Assembly (NCBI RefSeq): GCF_000788395.1
Contig: NZ_CP009888.1
Span: 2,066,001-2,130,000, forward strand
Direction of reading: 5' to 3'
DNA length: 64,000 nucleotides
Source: Pseudoalteromonas piratica
Lineage (GTDB): Bacteria > Pseudomonadota > Gammaproteobacteria > Enterobacterales > Alteromonadaceae
Shown: positions 9,680 through 18,728 of the stretch, in pieces
Layout of the letters: each line of letters begins with the position of its first letter
How positions within the stretch are numbered: the stretch's first letter is position 1
Program-made: the position numbers and the translations under genes
Notes under the pieces: generated by a model
The model's database searches: none
Told to the model about the DNA's origin: nothing
Seen by the model: only the letters and a program-made list of their open reading frames with translations

Positions 9680-11158
9680 ATGAATTTTGACTGGAACGAT
9701 AATTTAACTTGTAGTTTTACTAATGAAGAATTTACCCCTGATTCATTAGATAGAGCAAAGTACGCTGAATATCTTACGAACTATCTAAAAAATTATAAAA
9801 ACGAAAGTTATGTGTTCAATATTAATAGTCCTTGGGGCTCTGGTAAAACATATTTCATTAAACGATGGGCTAATACACTAGCCGAAAAGCACCCTGTAAT
9901 TTACTTCAATAGTTGGAAGCACGATAACAATAACGAACCCTTAGTATTGATCCTTAGTGAAATTATTAAAGGCCTTAGAATCCTAATTTCTGGCAACACT
10001 GAAAAATTAAATGAATTGCAAAATAAAACAGTTACAGTTTTAAAACGCGTAGCACCAACCCTTTGTAAGGGCGTGTTTCAGAAACTAACTGGAACAAGCT
10101 TCGATGAATTAGTTGGGAATGGTCAAGCCGATGAGGAAGAAAGCGGTGACAACAAAGTAGGCGGTGAACTAGGAGCTGCTTTGGCACAGGCATTGCTCGA
10201 TCTTCATGACGAGCAAGCACAAGCAATTGAATCACTTAAAAATGAAGTAGAGTTAATTCTTGAAGATGTACTAACAAATGATGAAAGCGAACGTCGAAAA
10301 AGAAGACCTATGTACGTGTTTATCGATGAATTAGACCGATGTCGCCCTACGTTTGCGATTGAATTACTCGAAGTTATCAAGCATATATTTGATATACCAA
10401 AAATAATCTTTGTAATTGCTACCGATACTGAACAGCTACAACACTCGATTAAAGCAGTTTATGGCAATGATTTTGCGGCAGAGAAATACCTAATGAGATT
10501 CTTTAATCGCAGCTTCTCATTACCTCAACCAAGCCAAAAAGAGTTTCTGAGCAATCATCGCTCTTTTGAATTAATTTCTGAAAGGTTATCTTCAACTTCG
10601 AATCTTTGTCTTTATGAGTTTACTTTTGATATTAATGTTGCTTTGGTTGCTTACATTTTCGAAAACCTTGGAATCGACCTTAGAACCGCAGATCAAATTA
10701 TTGAAAGAGTTAATAGCGTTTTATTAAATCATGAAAGTGAAAAAGGAGTAATGTTATTAATATTTTTAGAAGCGTTGCGTGTTAGAAAAAGAACACTATT
10801 TGAAAGTTTAATGAATAATAAATTTGGACATCAACCAACTTCTGACTTTCATGACATTACAATGGACAATAGTCGTAAATTCGACCTTGTAGTAAGCCCT
10901 CGATATATGGAATCTGCATTTTTCAATGGAATGTCTCGCAATGGCAGAACAAGAGAACCAAGGCAGGCTCTTAGAACCATAAATATAAACACCATTGCTC
11001 ATGAATGTATACTAATCATGTCAGAACGTGAAGCTCGATTACAAAGTTCAAGCTACAGCTCATTTACGTCCTATTTATTTGAAAGCTTAAATGCGACGGA
11101 CGATTACAGTTTACAGAGGTATAAAAACTATGTGGAAATAGCTTCGAACTTATATTGA
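9680..11158 (+). CDS. KAP-family P-loop NTPase (inserted gene, possible defence function)
   Basis: A 492-aa KAP (Kidins220/ARMS-PifA) NTPase. Walker A is PWGSGKTYF (residues 51-59), followed by the family-typical YFNSWKHDNNNEP (75-87). Walker B is VFIDELDRCRP (213-223). Between them, residues 100-205 are acidic and helical. The paired membrane helices often found there in KAP proteins are not visible, so this one looks soluble. Bacterial KAP NTPases include phage-exclusion PifA and are frequent in defence loci, but this protein's job is unknown. It runs opposite to the flanking operon, between 58-bp direct repeats, with no integrase or transposase. Confidence 0.85.
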   Translation: MNFDWNDNLTCSFTNEEFTPDSLDRAKYAEYLTNYLKNYKNESYVFNINSPWGSGKTYFIKRWANTLAEKHPVIYFNSWKHDNNNEPLVLILSEIIKGLRILISGNTEKLNELQNKTVTVLKRVAPTLCKGVFQKLTGTSFDELVGNGQADEEESGDNKVGGELGAALAQALLDLHDEQAQAIESLKNEVELILEDVLTNDESERRKRRPMYVFIDELDRCRPTFAIELLEVIKHIFDIPKIIFVIATDTEQLQHSIKAVYGNDFAAEKYLMRFFNRSFSLPQPSQKEFLSNHRSFELISERLSSTSNLCLYEFTFDINVALVAYIFENLGIDLRTADQIIERVNSVLLNHESEKGVMLLIFLEALRVRKRTLFESLMNNKFGHQPTSDFHDITMDNSRKFDLVVSPRYMESAFFNGMSRNGRTREPRQALRTININTIAHECILIMSEREARLQSSSYSSFTSYLFESLNATDDYSLQRYKNYVEIASNLY

Positions 11159-11182
11159 TAATAACTTGGGTTAATCCTCTAA

Positions 11183-11240
11183 ATGGTGTCGCAGTTTGGG
11201 ATGCCAAATAATTTAATCATTGTTAATTCGTTTAGTTAGT
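11183..11240. repeat. 58-bp direct repeat, right copy
   Basis: An exact copy of 9384-9441. Here the sequence supplies the last 28 nt of the EIIA-like gene, including its stop. It also leaves a dead 38-nt fragment of the yffB start (11183-11220, minus strand). This copy preserves the ancestral junction, in which the EIIA-like gene ended inside the first codons of yffB. Confidence 0.95.
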
Positions 11241-11722
11241 TTAAAGAGAATGTCATTTGCAGCAGTTACTCTATTAGCTTGGTAGTAACATTTATCAATT
11301 ACTTTTGTAATGCGTGCGGGGTCAAGTATTAACACACTGGCAAATACGGTTTTTTGTTGGCGAAAATCGAAACTGGCGATAAGTTCTCCAGCTTTAAATT
11401 GCGCCCCAATTTTTATGTGTTGTTTATAACCTGTCATTGGTGACTGATTGCTGGACAAAGTAATCAACACCAACAATTTAAGTCCTTGCTTTGACTTAAA
11501 CACAAATTCAAGCCCGGCTTGGCGAACAGATACAAGGGTGCCACTAAAAGGAGCACACAACTGATAATTAGATACTTCTATGTCAGCCCCTAGCCCGAGC
11601 AATTTGTTACTGACAAGTGGGTTGCTTGATTCACTTTGTGGTAAAATGCGGCCAGAAAATGGGGCGTGTATCACCATGGCTGTGCGTTTAACAGCAAAAA
11701 AGTCTTGTTTTAATACCTGCAT
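11213..11722 (-). CDS. PTS EIIA(Glc)-like protein lacking catalytic histidines
   Basis: A 169-aa protein with the EIIA-Glc/Crr beta-sandwich pattern (APFSGRILP, LGLGADIEV, CAPFSGTLVSV, IGAQFKAGELIASFD). A gapless alignment by eye with E. coli Crr replaces both active-site histidines, His75 and His90, with Leu (about residues 71 and 86). Phosphotransfer is therefore not expected, and a regulatory or binding role is an inference. The ATG at 11722 overlaps the stop of the ACT-domain gene (TGATG). A TTG three bases earlier is ignored. Its 3' end lies in the right-hand 58-bp repeat next to the KAP insertion. Confidence 0.8.
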   Translation of the reverse strand: MQVLKQDFFAVKRTAMVIHAPFSGRILPQSESSNPLVSNKLLGLGADIEVSNYQLCAPFSGTLVSVRQAGLEFVFKSKQGLKLLVLITLSSNQSPMTGYKQHIKIGAQFKAGELIASFDFRQQKTVFASVLILDPARITKVIDKCYYQANRVTAANDILFKLTKRINND

Positions 11723-12108
11723 CAACCATTTACCACTTTATATCCAGCCTTGCTCAAGTGTTTAGTTGCATCGTTAATACGTGCTTTTTTTACCAGAATA
11801 TAATCAGTATCAAAAGTGGATATTGCAAAAATGGATATGTTTGCCGCAGCAAGTACACCCGAAATGTTAGATAAGATCCCAGTCATTGAAAACCCTAACG
11901 GGCCAAGTACCTCAAGGGCTGCCCAATCGTCTTCTTGCTCATTCGATTCCAATTGAACATAGGATGGACATACGACAGATAGTTCATCGTAAGTACGGGC
12001 GATAAAAAACACGTTTGTTTGATAAACGGCAGCAGGAATAGGTGTGTCTACGTCAAAACTATGTATCGTAAAAGTTTCTTGCATTACGGCTAACGTTTGC
12101 TGTGACAT
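11722..12108 (-). CDS. ACT-domain protein, putative small-molecule sensor
   Basis: A 128-aa protein with a C-terminal ACT-like fold. The stretch from about residue 80, GPLGFSMTGILSNISGVLA followed by ISIFAISTFDTDYILVKK, is the amino-acid-binding half seen in stand-alone CASTOR-type ACT proteins. Its ligand is unknown. The stop overlaps the EIIA-like start by one base, so the two are made together. It follows pta by 78 bp on the same strand. Confidence 0.75.
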   Translation of the reverse strand: MSQQTLAVMQETFTIHSFDVDTPIPAAVYQTNVFFIARTYDELSVVCPSYVQLESNEQEDDWAALEVLGPLGFSMTGILSNISGVLAAANISIFAISTFDTDYILVKKARINDATKHLSKAGYKVVNG

Positions 12109-12138
12109 AAAACTCCCATTTATCGTTTAGATAGAGAA

Positions 12139-12172
12139 CCTTACAATATCAAAAATATTGAATACTGTAAGG
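12139..12172. other. inverted repeat between pta and the ACT gene
   Basis: Arms CCTTACA (12139-12145) and TGTAAGG (12166-12172) enclose a second inverted pair, CAATAT/ATATTG. The transcript could fold into a hairpin between pta and the ACT-domain gene. No U-run follows on the minus strand, so an mRNA processing or stability element, or an operator, is as likely as a terminator. Confidence 0.4.
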
Positions 12173-12186
12173 CTATTTTTACCCAA

Positions 12187-14334
12187 TTAACGGGTTTCTT
12201 GTGTTGCCTGAATCGCTGTTAGGGCGATGGTGTAGACAATATCATCCACTAAAGCACCACGTGATAAGTCATTTACTGGTTTACGCATGCCTTGTAGCAT
12301 CGGGCCAATTGAAATGAGATCAGCACTACGCTGTACCGCTTTATAGGTTGTATTACCGGTATTTAAGTCCGGGAATACGAACACTGTAGCCTTACCAGCC
12401 ACATTACTGTTTGGCGCTTTTTTCTTAGCTACACTTTCCATAATAGCAGCGTCATATTGTAATGGACCATCAATTAATAGGTCAGGGCGCTTGGCTTGCG
12501 CAAGCTCCGTTGCTAAACGTACTTTCTCAACGTCATCCCCTGTGCCTGAAGTACCAGTGCTGTAGCTAATCATGGCTACGCGAGGTTCAATACCAAATGC
12601 GGCTGCACTGTCGGCTGATTGAATTGCAATATCGGCCAATTGCTCCGCAGTCGGATCTGGGTTAATGGCGCAGTCACCATACACCAGCACCTGATCAGGC
12701 AGTAGCATAAAAAAGACAGACGAAACCAATGAGCTATTCGGTGCGGTCTTAATTAGTTGTAGCGGTGGTCGAATAGTATTAGCTGTGGTATGCACAGCGC
12801 CAGAAACCAGGCCATCTACTTTATTTTCGGCGAGCATCATGGTGCCAAGTACAACATTATCTTGCAGTTGCTCTTCTGCTATTACTTCGGTTAACCCTTT
12901 GTGCTTGCGTAATTCAACCATAGGCGCAATATAATTTTGGCGAACTTGGTTTGGATCATGGATCTCTACATTATCGTTAAGTTGAACACCTTGTTGTTCT
13001 GCAATACGCTCAATTTCTTCACGGTCGCCAAGTAAAACAGTACGTGCAATATTGCGCTCTCCACAAATTGCAGCGGCTTTGATGGTGCGAGGCTCATTGC
13101 CTTCAGGTAGCACAATGGTTTTTTGTGCAGCGCGAGCAGTCGACGATAATAAATGTCTAAATGCAGGAGGCGACATTTTCCGACTGAGTGCAACCCCTTG
13201 TGTTAGTGAATCAAGCCAATCTTTGTCAATATGACGAGCATTATGGTCTTTCACTTTTTCAATACGTTGCTCATCGTCAACAGGCACTTCTAAATTAAAG
13301 CTTTGCAGTAAAATCGACGTACGCCACGTATCATTTTCAGTGCAGATAATCGGTAAGCCAGTATCGAATGCTTGCTCACAGAGTTTCAAAATACGCTCTT
13401 CTGGTTTGAAACCGCCAGTAAGCAATACCGCGCCAAGTTTAGTACCGTTCATTGCCGATAAACACGCAGCAACAAGAACATCTGAACGATCGCCAGGTGT
13501 AACAAGTAATGCGCCAGGTGAAAAGTGATTGAGTATGTTTGATACCGTTCTGGCACAAAACGTCACGCTGCGCAGACGGCGGTGTTCAATGTCACCATAA
13601 TTTAAAATCTCAGCATTTAAATGCTTAGCAAGGTCCATTACACGTGGAGCGACAAGATCTTGATACCAAGGTACTGAACCAAGTAGCTTAAATGGTTTTT
13701 TACGAAATAGCGGCAGTGATGCAATGCGGTTTAACTCACTTTGTAAACTTTCATCATTGCTTGGCTCAATAAAATCAGTTCGAATATTGCCTTCGTCATC
13801 AAGTGGCGCATTCACTTTATTGAAGATACACCCAAGTACGCGAGGGTGCTCAACTCCACCATATAAACTGGCTGCGAGCTCAATACGATCTTCTATCTCA
13901 TCAACATTGTCGTTACTTGGTGTTAGAACAAACACAATGTGCGCACCGAGTGTCTGAGCAATTTCACGGTTTACACGACCAACATACGGTTGTTTGCGAG
14001 TTGGCACCATGCCTTCGATTATTGCGACATCTTCTTTACCAACATTTTTCTCAAATCGACCGACAATTTCTTCCAGCAATACTTCAGTTTTGCCATCGCC
14101 AATCATCTGCTCTGCGGTATGTAAATCAATTGAAGGAGCTGGGTTGATGGTAGAGCCAATTTTTACAATTTCAGAAGATAATTCTGGGCCGCTTTTTTTT
14201 CCACGGGGTTGTGAAATTGGTTTGAAAAAGTTTACTTTTACTGACTTTTTTTCAAGCGCGCGGACCAAGCCAACTGAGACAGACGTCAAACCAACTCCGG
14301 TAGATACCGGAATAAGCATAATGCGATGAGACAT
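12187..14334 (-). CDS. pta: phosphate acetyltransferase, long form
   Basis: Converts acetyl-CoA and phosphate to acetyl phosphate. The 715-aa protein has the full proteobacterial layout. First comes an N-terminal BioD-like P-loop domain ([18 protein letters not shown]), then a DRTGG domain. The catalytic PTA_PTB domain starts near residue 390 and contains [27 protein letters not shown] and [14 protein letters not shown]. coli Pta has 714 aa. The start overlaps the ackA stop by one base (TAATG), so the pair is translationally coupled. Confidence 0.97.
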   Translation of the reverse strand: MSHRIMLIPVSTGVGLTSVSVGLVRALEKKSVKVNFFKPISQPRGKKSGPELSSEIVKIGSTINPAPSIDLHTAEQMIGDGKTEVLLEEIVGRFEKNVGKEDVAIIEGMVPTRKQPYVGRVNREIAQTLGAHIVFVLTPSNDNVDEIEDRIELAASLYGGVEHPRVLGCIFNKVNAPLDDEGNIRTDFIEPSNDESLQSELNRIASLPLFRKKPFKLLGSVPWYQDLVAPRVMDLAKHLNAEILNYGDIEHRRLRSVTFCARTVSNILNHFSPGALLVTPGDRSDVLVAACLSAMNGTKLGAVLLTGGFKPEERILKLCEQAFDTGLPIICTENDTWRTSILLQSFNLEVPVDDEQRIEKVKDHNARHIDKDWLDSLTQGVALSRKMSPPAFRHLLSSTARAAQKTIVLPEGNEPRTIKAAAICGERNIARTVLLGDREEIERIAEQQGVQLNDNVEIHDPNQVRQNYIAPMVELRKHKGLTEVIAEEQLQDNVVLGTMMLAENKVDGLVSGAVHTTANTIRPPLQLIKTAPNSSLVSSVFFMLLPDQVLVYGDCAINPDPTAEQLADIAIQSADSAAAFGIEPRVAMISYSTGTSGTGDDVEKVRLATELAQAKRPDLLIDGPLQYDAAIMESVAKKKAPNSNVAGKATVFVFPDLNTGNTTYKAVQRSADLISIGPMLQGMRKPVNDLSRGALVDDIVYTIALTAIQATQETR

Positions 14335-15530
14335 TATTGTGCCTCCACAAGTTTATGAGCGTCCATTGCTATAACCCATTCTTCATTAGTGGGCATCACC
14401 AACACTTTGGCGCCTAATGGGTTGGTTGCAATCACCCCAGCGTTACCAAAACGCGCTGCTAGGTTAGCGTCATGGTCAAGATCAAACGCAAAGAAACTAA
14501 GTAAGTTAATGACTTTCTCGCGTATAAGGGAGGAGTTTTCACCAATGCCGCCCGTAAAGGCAATGGCATCTAATTGCCCAAGAGGCACAACGTATGAGGC
14601 AATGTATTTTGCTAAGCGATAACAAAATACGTCTAGCGCAAGCTTCGCTTGCATATGGCCTTTTTCCGCGGCTTCTTCAATTTCACGACAATCGCTTGAA
14701 AGTTCACTTAAACCAAGTAAGCCACTTTGTTTATTAAGCATTGCGTCGATTTGCGAATTTGAGTAGTTGAGTGTCGACGATAAATAGTTATAAAGCCCGG
14801 CATCTAAATCACCTGAGCGCGTGCCCATTACCAAACCTTCAAGGGGCGTAAGCCCCATACTGGTATCAACACTTTTGCCGTTTTTAACTGCAGTCACCGA
14901 ACAACCGTTACCCAAATGCGCAGTGATAATCGCGCTTTGTTCAATTGGTTTATTGATTAACTTGGCAGCTTCGTTTGCAACAAAATAGTGGCTTGTACCA
15001 TGAAAACCATAACGGCGAACACCATGCTCTTTGTAAAGTGATAATGGAAGCGCATAGAGATAGGCTTGTTTTTCCATGCTCTGATGAAACGCCGTATCAA
15101 ATACTGCCACTTGCGGTAAATTTGTAAAAGCCGTTTGTGCAGCACGAATACCCATTAAATTAGCAGGGTTATGAAGTGGGGCTAGGGCAACATTGTTTTC
15201 AATACCATTAATAACCGCATTATCGATAACAACAGAGCCAGTGAATGCTTCACCACCATGAACAACACGGTGGCCTACTGCAATTAAGCTATCATCTAAA
15301 TGCTGTTGTTTAATTAAACTAACTATTTCTGCGATTGCAGCGTCGTGTTGTGCGCCTTCTGGTAAGTCTATTTTGTACTTTTTGCCATTAAGTTTGTAAC
15401 TGAGAGAAGCATTCTCAAGTGATAAACACTCGGCAAGACCTGTTAGGCTTGTAGTGCCAGAGGCTGCGTCAATAATGGCAAATTTTAAACTTGAACTTCC
15501 ACAATTTAGTACGAGCACATTGTGCGACAT
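14334..15530 (-). CDS. ackA: acetate kinase
   Basis: Interconverts acetyl phosphate plus ADP with acetate plus ATP, working with Pta in overflow metabolism. The 398-aa protein shows the ASKHA signatures [49 protein letters not shown] and [13 protein letters not shown]. It is the first gene of the ackA-pta pair and divergent from yfbV, with about 140 bp between them. Confidence 0.98.
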   Translation of the reverse strand: MSHNVLVLNCGSSSLKFAIIDAASGTTSLTGLAECLSLENASLSYKLNGKKYKIDLPEGAQHDAAIAEIVSLIKQQHLDDSLIAVGHRVVHGGEAFTGSVVIDNAVINGIENNVALAPLHNPANLMGIRAAQTAFTNLPQVAVFDTAFHQSMEKQAYLYALPLSLYKEHGVRRYGFHGTSHYFVANEAAKLINKPIEQSAIITAHLGNGCSVTAVKNGKSVDTSMGLTPLEGLVMGTRSGDLDAGLYNYLSSTLNYSNSQIDAMLNKQSGLLGLSELSSDCREIEEAAEKGHMQAKLALDVFCYRLAKYIASYVVPLGQLDAIAFTGGIGENSSLIREKVINLLSFFAFDLDHDANLAARFGNAGVIATNPLGAKVLVMPTNEEWVIAMDAHKLVEAQ

Positions 15531-15669
15531 AGATAATAATTTCCTTAAACAGATTTTTCGGCAGTCATTTCAGACTATGGTATACTTGACTTTAATAGTT
15601 GCAATTTTACCCTAAAAATTACTTTTCCGTTAGGTAATTATAGAGGCTCAATGCAATTTCGAGGTGGTA

Positions 15670-16116
15670 ATGCAAAAATCTATGTTAGCGCAAATTTCTG
15701 ATGGGCATCATTACAGCAAAACATGGCCGCTAGAGCCAAAATTGGGTGCTGTTTTTTTAGAGTTTCGTGTAATCAAAGCAACAAATTTGGCAATTAGGGT
15801 GGTCCCTTTACTTGCTGTGTTGAGTATATTTGTACAAGTTACTTTTTTATCATTAGATTACTTACCCCAAGCTTTAACGTTTGCCTTATTCTTACTTTCT
15901 ATGCCTGTGCAAGGGCTTTACTGGTTGGGCAAACGCGCAAATACCTTGCTTCCTCCGCAAGAAGCTATTTGGTTTCGTGAGGTGTACGGCAAAATGACGG
16001 AACACGGCGTAGAGCCTCCAGTATCAATTACTAAACCGCGCTATGGTGATTTGGCGTATTTGCTTAAAGAAGTGTATGAAAAAATGGATAATGCCTTTAA
16101 GCGCGAAATTTTTTAA
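15670..16116 (+). CDS. yfbV: UPF0208 inner-membrane protein YfbV
   Basis: A 148-aa DUF412 membrane protein that is almost always encoded opposite ackA in gammaproteobacteria. Two hydrophobic segments (about residues 40-60 and 65-85) are followed by the conserved YWLGKRANTLLPP. Motif HYSKTWPLEPKLG near the N-terminus matches E. coli YfbV. The E. coli protein affects Ter macrodomain organisation and segregation. ATG at 15670, five bases after GAGG, is preferred over the GTG at 15664. Confidence 0.9.
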   Translation: MQKSMLAQISDGHHYSKTWPLEPKLGAVFLEFRVIKATNLAIRVVPLLAVLSIFVQVTFLSLDYLPQALTFALFLLSMPVQGLYWLGKRANTLLPPQEAIWFREVYGKMTEHGVEPPVSITKPRYGDLAYLLKEVYEKMDNAFKREIF

Positions 16117-16134
16117 TTACGCCAACTATTAACT

Positions 16135-16162
16135 AAAGTGTCGCATTTAAGCGACACTTTTG
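16135..16162. terminator. terminator between yfbV and rlmA
   Basis: Stem AAAGTGTCGC / GCGACACTTT with loop ATTTAA, followed by T on the plus strand and A/T-rich on the other. It lies between converging genes, so it may act in both directions. Confidence 0.75.
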
Positions 16163-16176
16163 CTTGAGCGTTATGG

Positions 16177-16986
16177 TTAAGCGTTCACTTTTTTAAATTT
16201 ACTTACGTAGAATGACAAAGTCACTTTAAAAGGTACTTTTTGCTCAAGCGATTGCCAATGCTCCGGCCTAAACTTCCAAGCAAACGGTGTCATTTTTATC
16301 AGCTCAGTTAATGCTTCAAGCTCAAGCTCAACCACTTCAGTATGTAAGCTGTGATTTAATAGCTCGAAGCCAGCAGGTGTGTCAACGACCTGATGCGGAT
16401 TAACCTCTTTATAGATAAGTGCTTTTAACTCGGTTAAATGATTGTCACCCGGACTTGCGATTATAAGTGTACCCTTGTCATTGGTTAGACGTGCCAACTC
16501 TTTATCAAAAAGTGGCGAGAATACACTAGTGACAATATCAAACGCATTCTCCGCAAATGGGGCATTTGACGACGAGGCAACGCTAAAGTGGCAGTCTTTA
16601 AAGCGTTTAGCTGCGTATTTTACCGCAGGTTTTGAAATATCAAGGCCATACGTTGATATCACATTATTACACTCATTAAACTTGTGGGTGTAAAAGCCTT
16701 CGCCACAGCCCACATCTAACAAAGTATTTTCACCTGCTAATCCGTTTATTTGCTGGCACATTGCTGCACGTAAAAAATCATAATAGCCGCGCGCTAAAAA
16801 TTCACGGCGTGCAATTACCATGTCTTTATTATCCCCAGGATCTTTGCTCTTTTTATTTTGTACCGGCAGTAAATTAACATAGCCTTCTTTGGCTTTATCA
16901 AAGCTGTGGTTATTGCTACAAATAAGACGATGTGTCTCATCTGAAAGCGGTGTTTGGCAAAGTGGGCAAAAATAGATTTGTGACAT
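16177..16986 (-). CDS. rlmA: 23S rRNA (guanine-N1)-methyltransferase
   Basis: SAM-dependent methyltransferase for G745 of 23S rRNA. From ATG 16986 the product has 269 aa, the same as E. coli RlmA. An earlier ATG at 16992 would add two residues. The N-terminal zinc finger CPLC...CSNNHSFD is followed by the family stretch KEGYVNLLPVQ and RREFLARGYYD. The SAM site is LLDVGCGEGFYTH. It converges with yfbV over a shared terminator. Confidence 0.93.
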   Translation of the reverse strand: MSQIYFCPLCQTPLSDETHRLICSNNHSFDKAKEGYVNLLPVQNKKSKDPGDNKDMVIARREFLARGYYDFLRAAMCQQINGLAGENTLLDVGCGEGFYTHKFNECNNVISTYGLDISKPAVKYAAKRFKDCHFSVASSSNAPFAENAFDIVTSVFSPLFDKELARLTNDKGTLIIASPGDNHLTELKALIYKEVNPHQVVDTPAGFELLNHSLHTEVVELELEALTELIKMTPFAWKFRPEHWQSLEQKVPFKVTLSFYVSKFKKVNA

Positions 16987-17105
16987 TAGCATAGCAAAGC
17001 AGAAAATAATGGAGTGATTATAACCCTAAACCCGCAATGGATTCGAGGTGTGCAATTGAAAAATAGACATTGCCTTGGTTAATTCTCTTTATTGTAAAAA
17101 GAGAC

Positions 17106-17753
17106 TTATCTTGCCAAATACTCGTTATCGTAAAAAGTTCTTACCCAATGCGGGCGGTAAATTATCAGTACCGTCATTGCCATGCCATTGATAGTCGCTT
17201 CAGGAAACCATATTAGGCTTGCCAAGAACGTGTAGTTATCAAATAGGGTGTGCCAATCATAATGACCGGAGAAATAATGATAGCCAGTCATTAAAACAAT
17301 ATGAAAAATGGCGGTAAGGCCTGCCCCTAAAAAGCTATTTACAAAAATATAAACAAATAAATGGCGAGTAACATACTGATAGCACAGCAAAAAGAGCGCA
17401 TAACTAAATAAGATTGGTGCTAAGGAAGTGAGCAGGGCATAGCTGCCTATTTGCTCAATAGGCACTAAACCAAGACCCAGTTGTAAACTATGGCTAAGTG
17501 CCGCGGCAATTATCGAGAGGCGAGGGCCAAGTGTAAGCGTTACGCCGGTTAGTGCCAAAACATGAATATCAAGGCCAGGATAAAGCCCAGCCTTTAAAGA
17601 CCAAAACCCCACCAGCATTAAACTGATGGCAAGTACACTTCGCTGAACAACTTGATTGCTAAATAAAATGCGGCGTGTTTTAGTGTCGAGCGATTTAATC
17701 AGCGCAATAGCAAATAACAGTAAACATGTTAATTCAGCTAAATCAAATTCCAC
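17106..17753 (-). CDS. CbiM-like energy-coupling-factor membrane protein
   Basis: A 215-aa polytopic membrane protein with about six hydrophobic segments and the C-terminal motif FPEATINGMAMTVL, which resembles the PEAFINGM signature of CbiM-type ECF permease components. No ATPase or partner permease gene is adjacent, so whether it transports a metal or vitamin is unknown. It follows xthA by 24 bp on the same strand and is probably co-transcribed with it. Confidence 0.65.
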   Translation of the reverse strand: MEFDLAELTCLLLFAIALIKSLDTKTRRILFSNQVVQRSVLAISLMLVGFWSLKAGLYPGLDIHVLALTGVTLTLGPRLSIIAAALSHSLQLGLGLVPIEQIGSYALLTSLAPILFSYALFLLCYQYVTRHLFVYIFVNSFLGAGLTAIFHIVLMTGYHYFSGHYDWHTLFDNYTFLASLIWFPEATINGMAMTVLIIYRPHWVRTFYDNEYLAR

Positions 17754-17777
17754 AAAGCATACCTAAGGTTAAGTCAC

Positions 17778-18584
17778 TTAAATATCGAATGTCGCCCAGA
17801 TTGGTGCATGATCCGATGGTTTTTCAATGCCGCGTAGTTCGTAATCAATATCTGACTCGACACACTTTTCAGCAAGCCCTTTGGTTGCCAGCACAACATC
17901 AATCCGCAGGCCGCGGTTATCGTCAAAGCCCTTCGAACGATAATCAAACCACGAATATTTTTCAGTGGCATCAGGTGTTAACGCTCTAAAGGTATCCACT
18001 AATCCCCAATCTAATAAACGCGCTAACCATTCACGCTCTTCTGGTTGGAATGAACATTTACCGGTTTTAAGCCAACGTTTTTTGTTTGGCTCGCCAATAC
18101 CAATATCTAAATCAATTGGTGAGATATTAATATCACCCATTACGATAATCTGTTCATTTGGATCATGATCATCTAGGTAAGTCATTAAGTCAGCATAAAA
18201 TTGACGCTTATATGGGAATTTAGTTTCATGGGCAATATTATCCCCTTGCGGAAAGTAACCGTTTAAGATTTTAACTGGGTTACCATTTTTATCCGCTACC
18301 GTTGCGATAATCATACGTTTTTGCGATTCATCGGTATCAGTTGGAAAACCTTTTTCAATGGCAATAGGCGCCTGCTTGGTTAATACGGCAACACCATAAT
18401 GTGCTTTTTGGCCATGGTAGGCCACGTGATAACCCATTGCTTCCACATCAGCAACCGGAAAGGCTTCATCATGTACTTTTATTTCTTGTAAGCCGATAAC
18501 ATCAGGTTGATGTTTATCAATTACGGCTTGCAGTTGGTGTAAACGGGCACGCAAGCCGTTTATATTAAAACTGATTACTTTCAT
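17778..18584 (-). CDS. xthA: exodeoxyribonuclease III
   Basis: The AP endonuclease / 3' exonuclease of base-excision repair; 268 aa, same as E. coli. It begins [19 protein letters not shown]. The catalytic motifs of the EEP family are present: [40 protein letters not shown] and the final SDHAP. It is divergent from recC. Confidence 0.97.
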   Translation of the reverse strand: MKVISFNINGLRARLHQLQAVIDKHQPDVIGLQEIKVHDEAFPVADVEAMGYHVAYHGQKAHYGVAVLTKQAPIAIEKGFPTDTDESQKRMIIATVADKNGNPVKILNGYFPQGDNIAHETKFPYKRQFYADLMTYLDDHDPNEQIIVMGDINISPIDLDIGIGEPNKKRWLKTGKCSFQPEEREWLARLLDWGLVDTFRALTPDATEKYSWFDYRSKGFDDNRGLRIDVVLATKGLAEKCVESDIDYELRGIEKPSDHAPIWATFDI

Positions 18585-18728
18585 TGTTCACCTAAATTAT
18601 TTATGGGTGTGTAAATGCATTTAGTCTAACAAAAAGAATGGCGGCACGTTAGCTTTTTACTCTTTCATAGTCAGCCGCATTTATTTAAATTAATATAAGG
18701 TAAACCAATTAGTTAGTTTGTTCTAAAA

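Larger units (their letters stand above)
9469..11163. mobile_element. probable mobile KAP cassette core, bounded by 11-bp inverted repeats
   Basis: TATTATCAATA at 9469-9479 recurs in inverse orientation as TATTGATAATA at 11153-11163. These lie 27 and 19 bp inside the 58-bp direct repeats. The right copy overlaps the KAP stop codon. Together with the direct repeats this frames a unit of about 1.7 kb carrying one gene. No recombinase is encoded, so it is either moved in trans or is a remnant. An AT-rich 11-mer could match by chance. Confidence 0.5.

Noticed and set aside
9442..11182. KAP cassette as an ordinary insertion sequence
   Set aside because: There is no transposase, the flanking duplication is 58 bp rather than 2-14 bp, and the inverted repeats are short and not at the very ends.
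13052..14329. Plus-strand frames opposite pta
   Set aside because: They are antisense shadows of a highly conserved gene, with no start signals or domain-like content.
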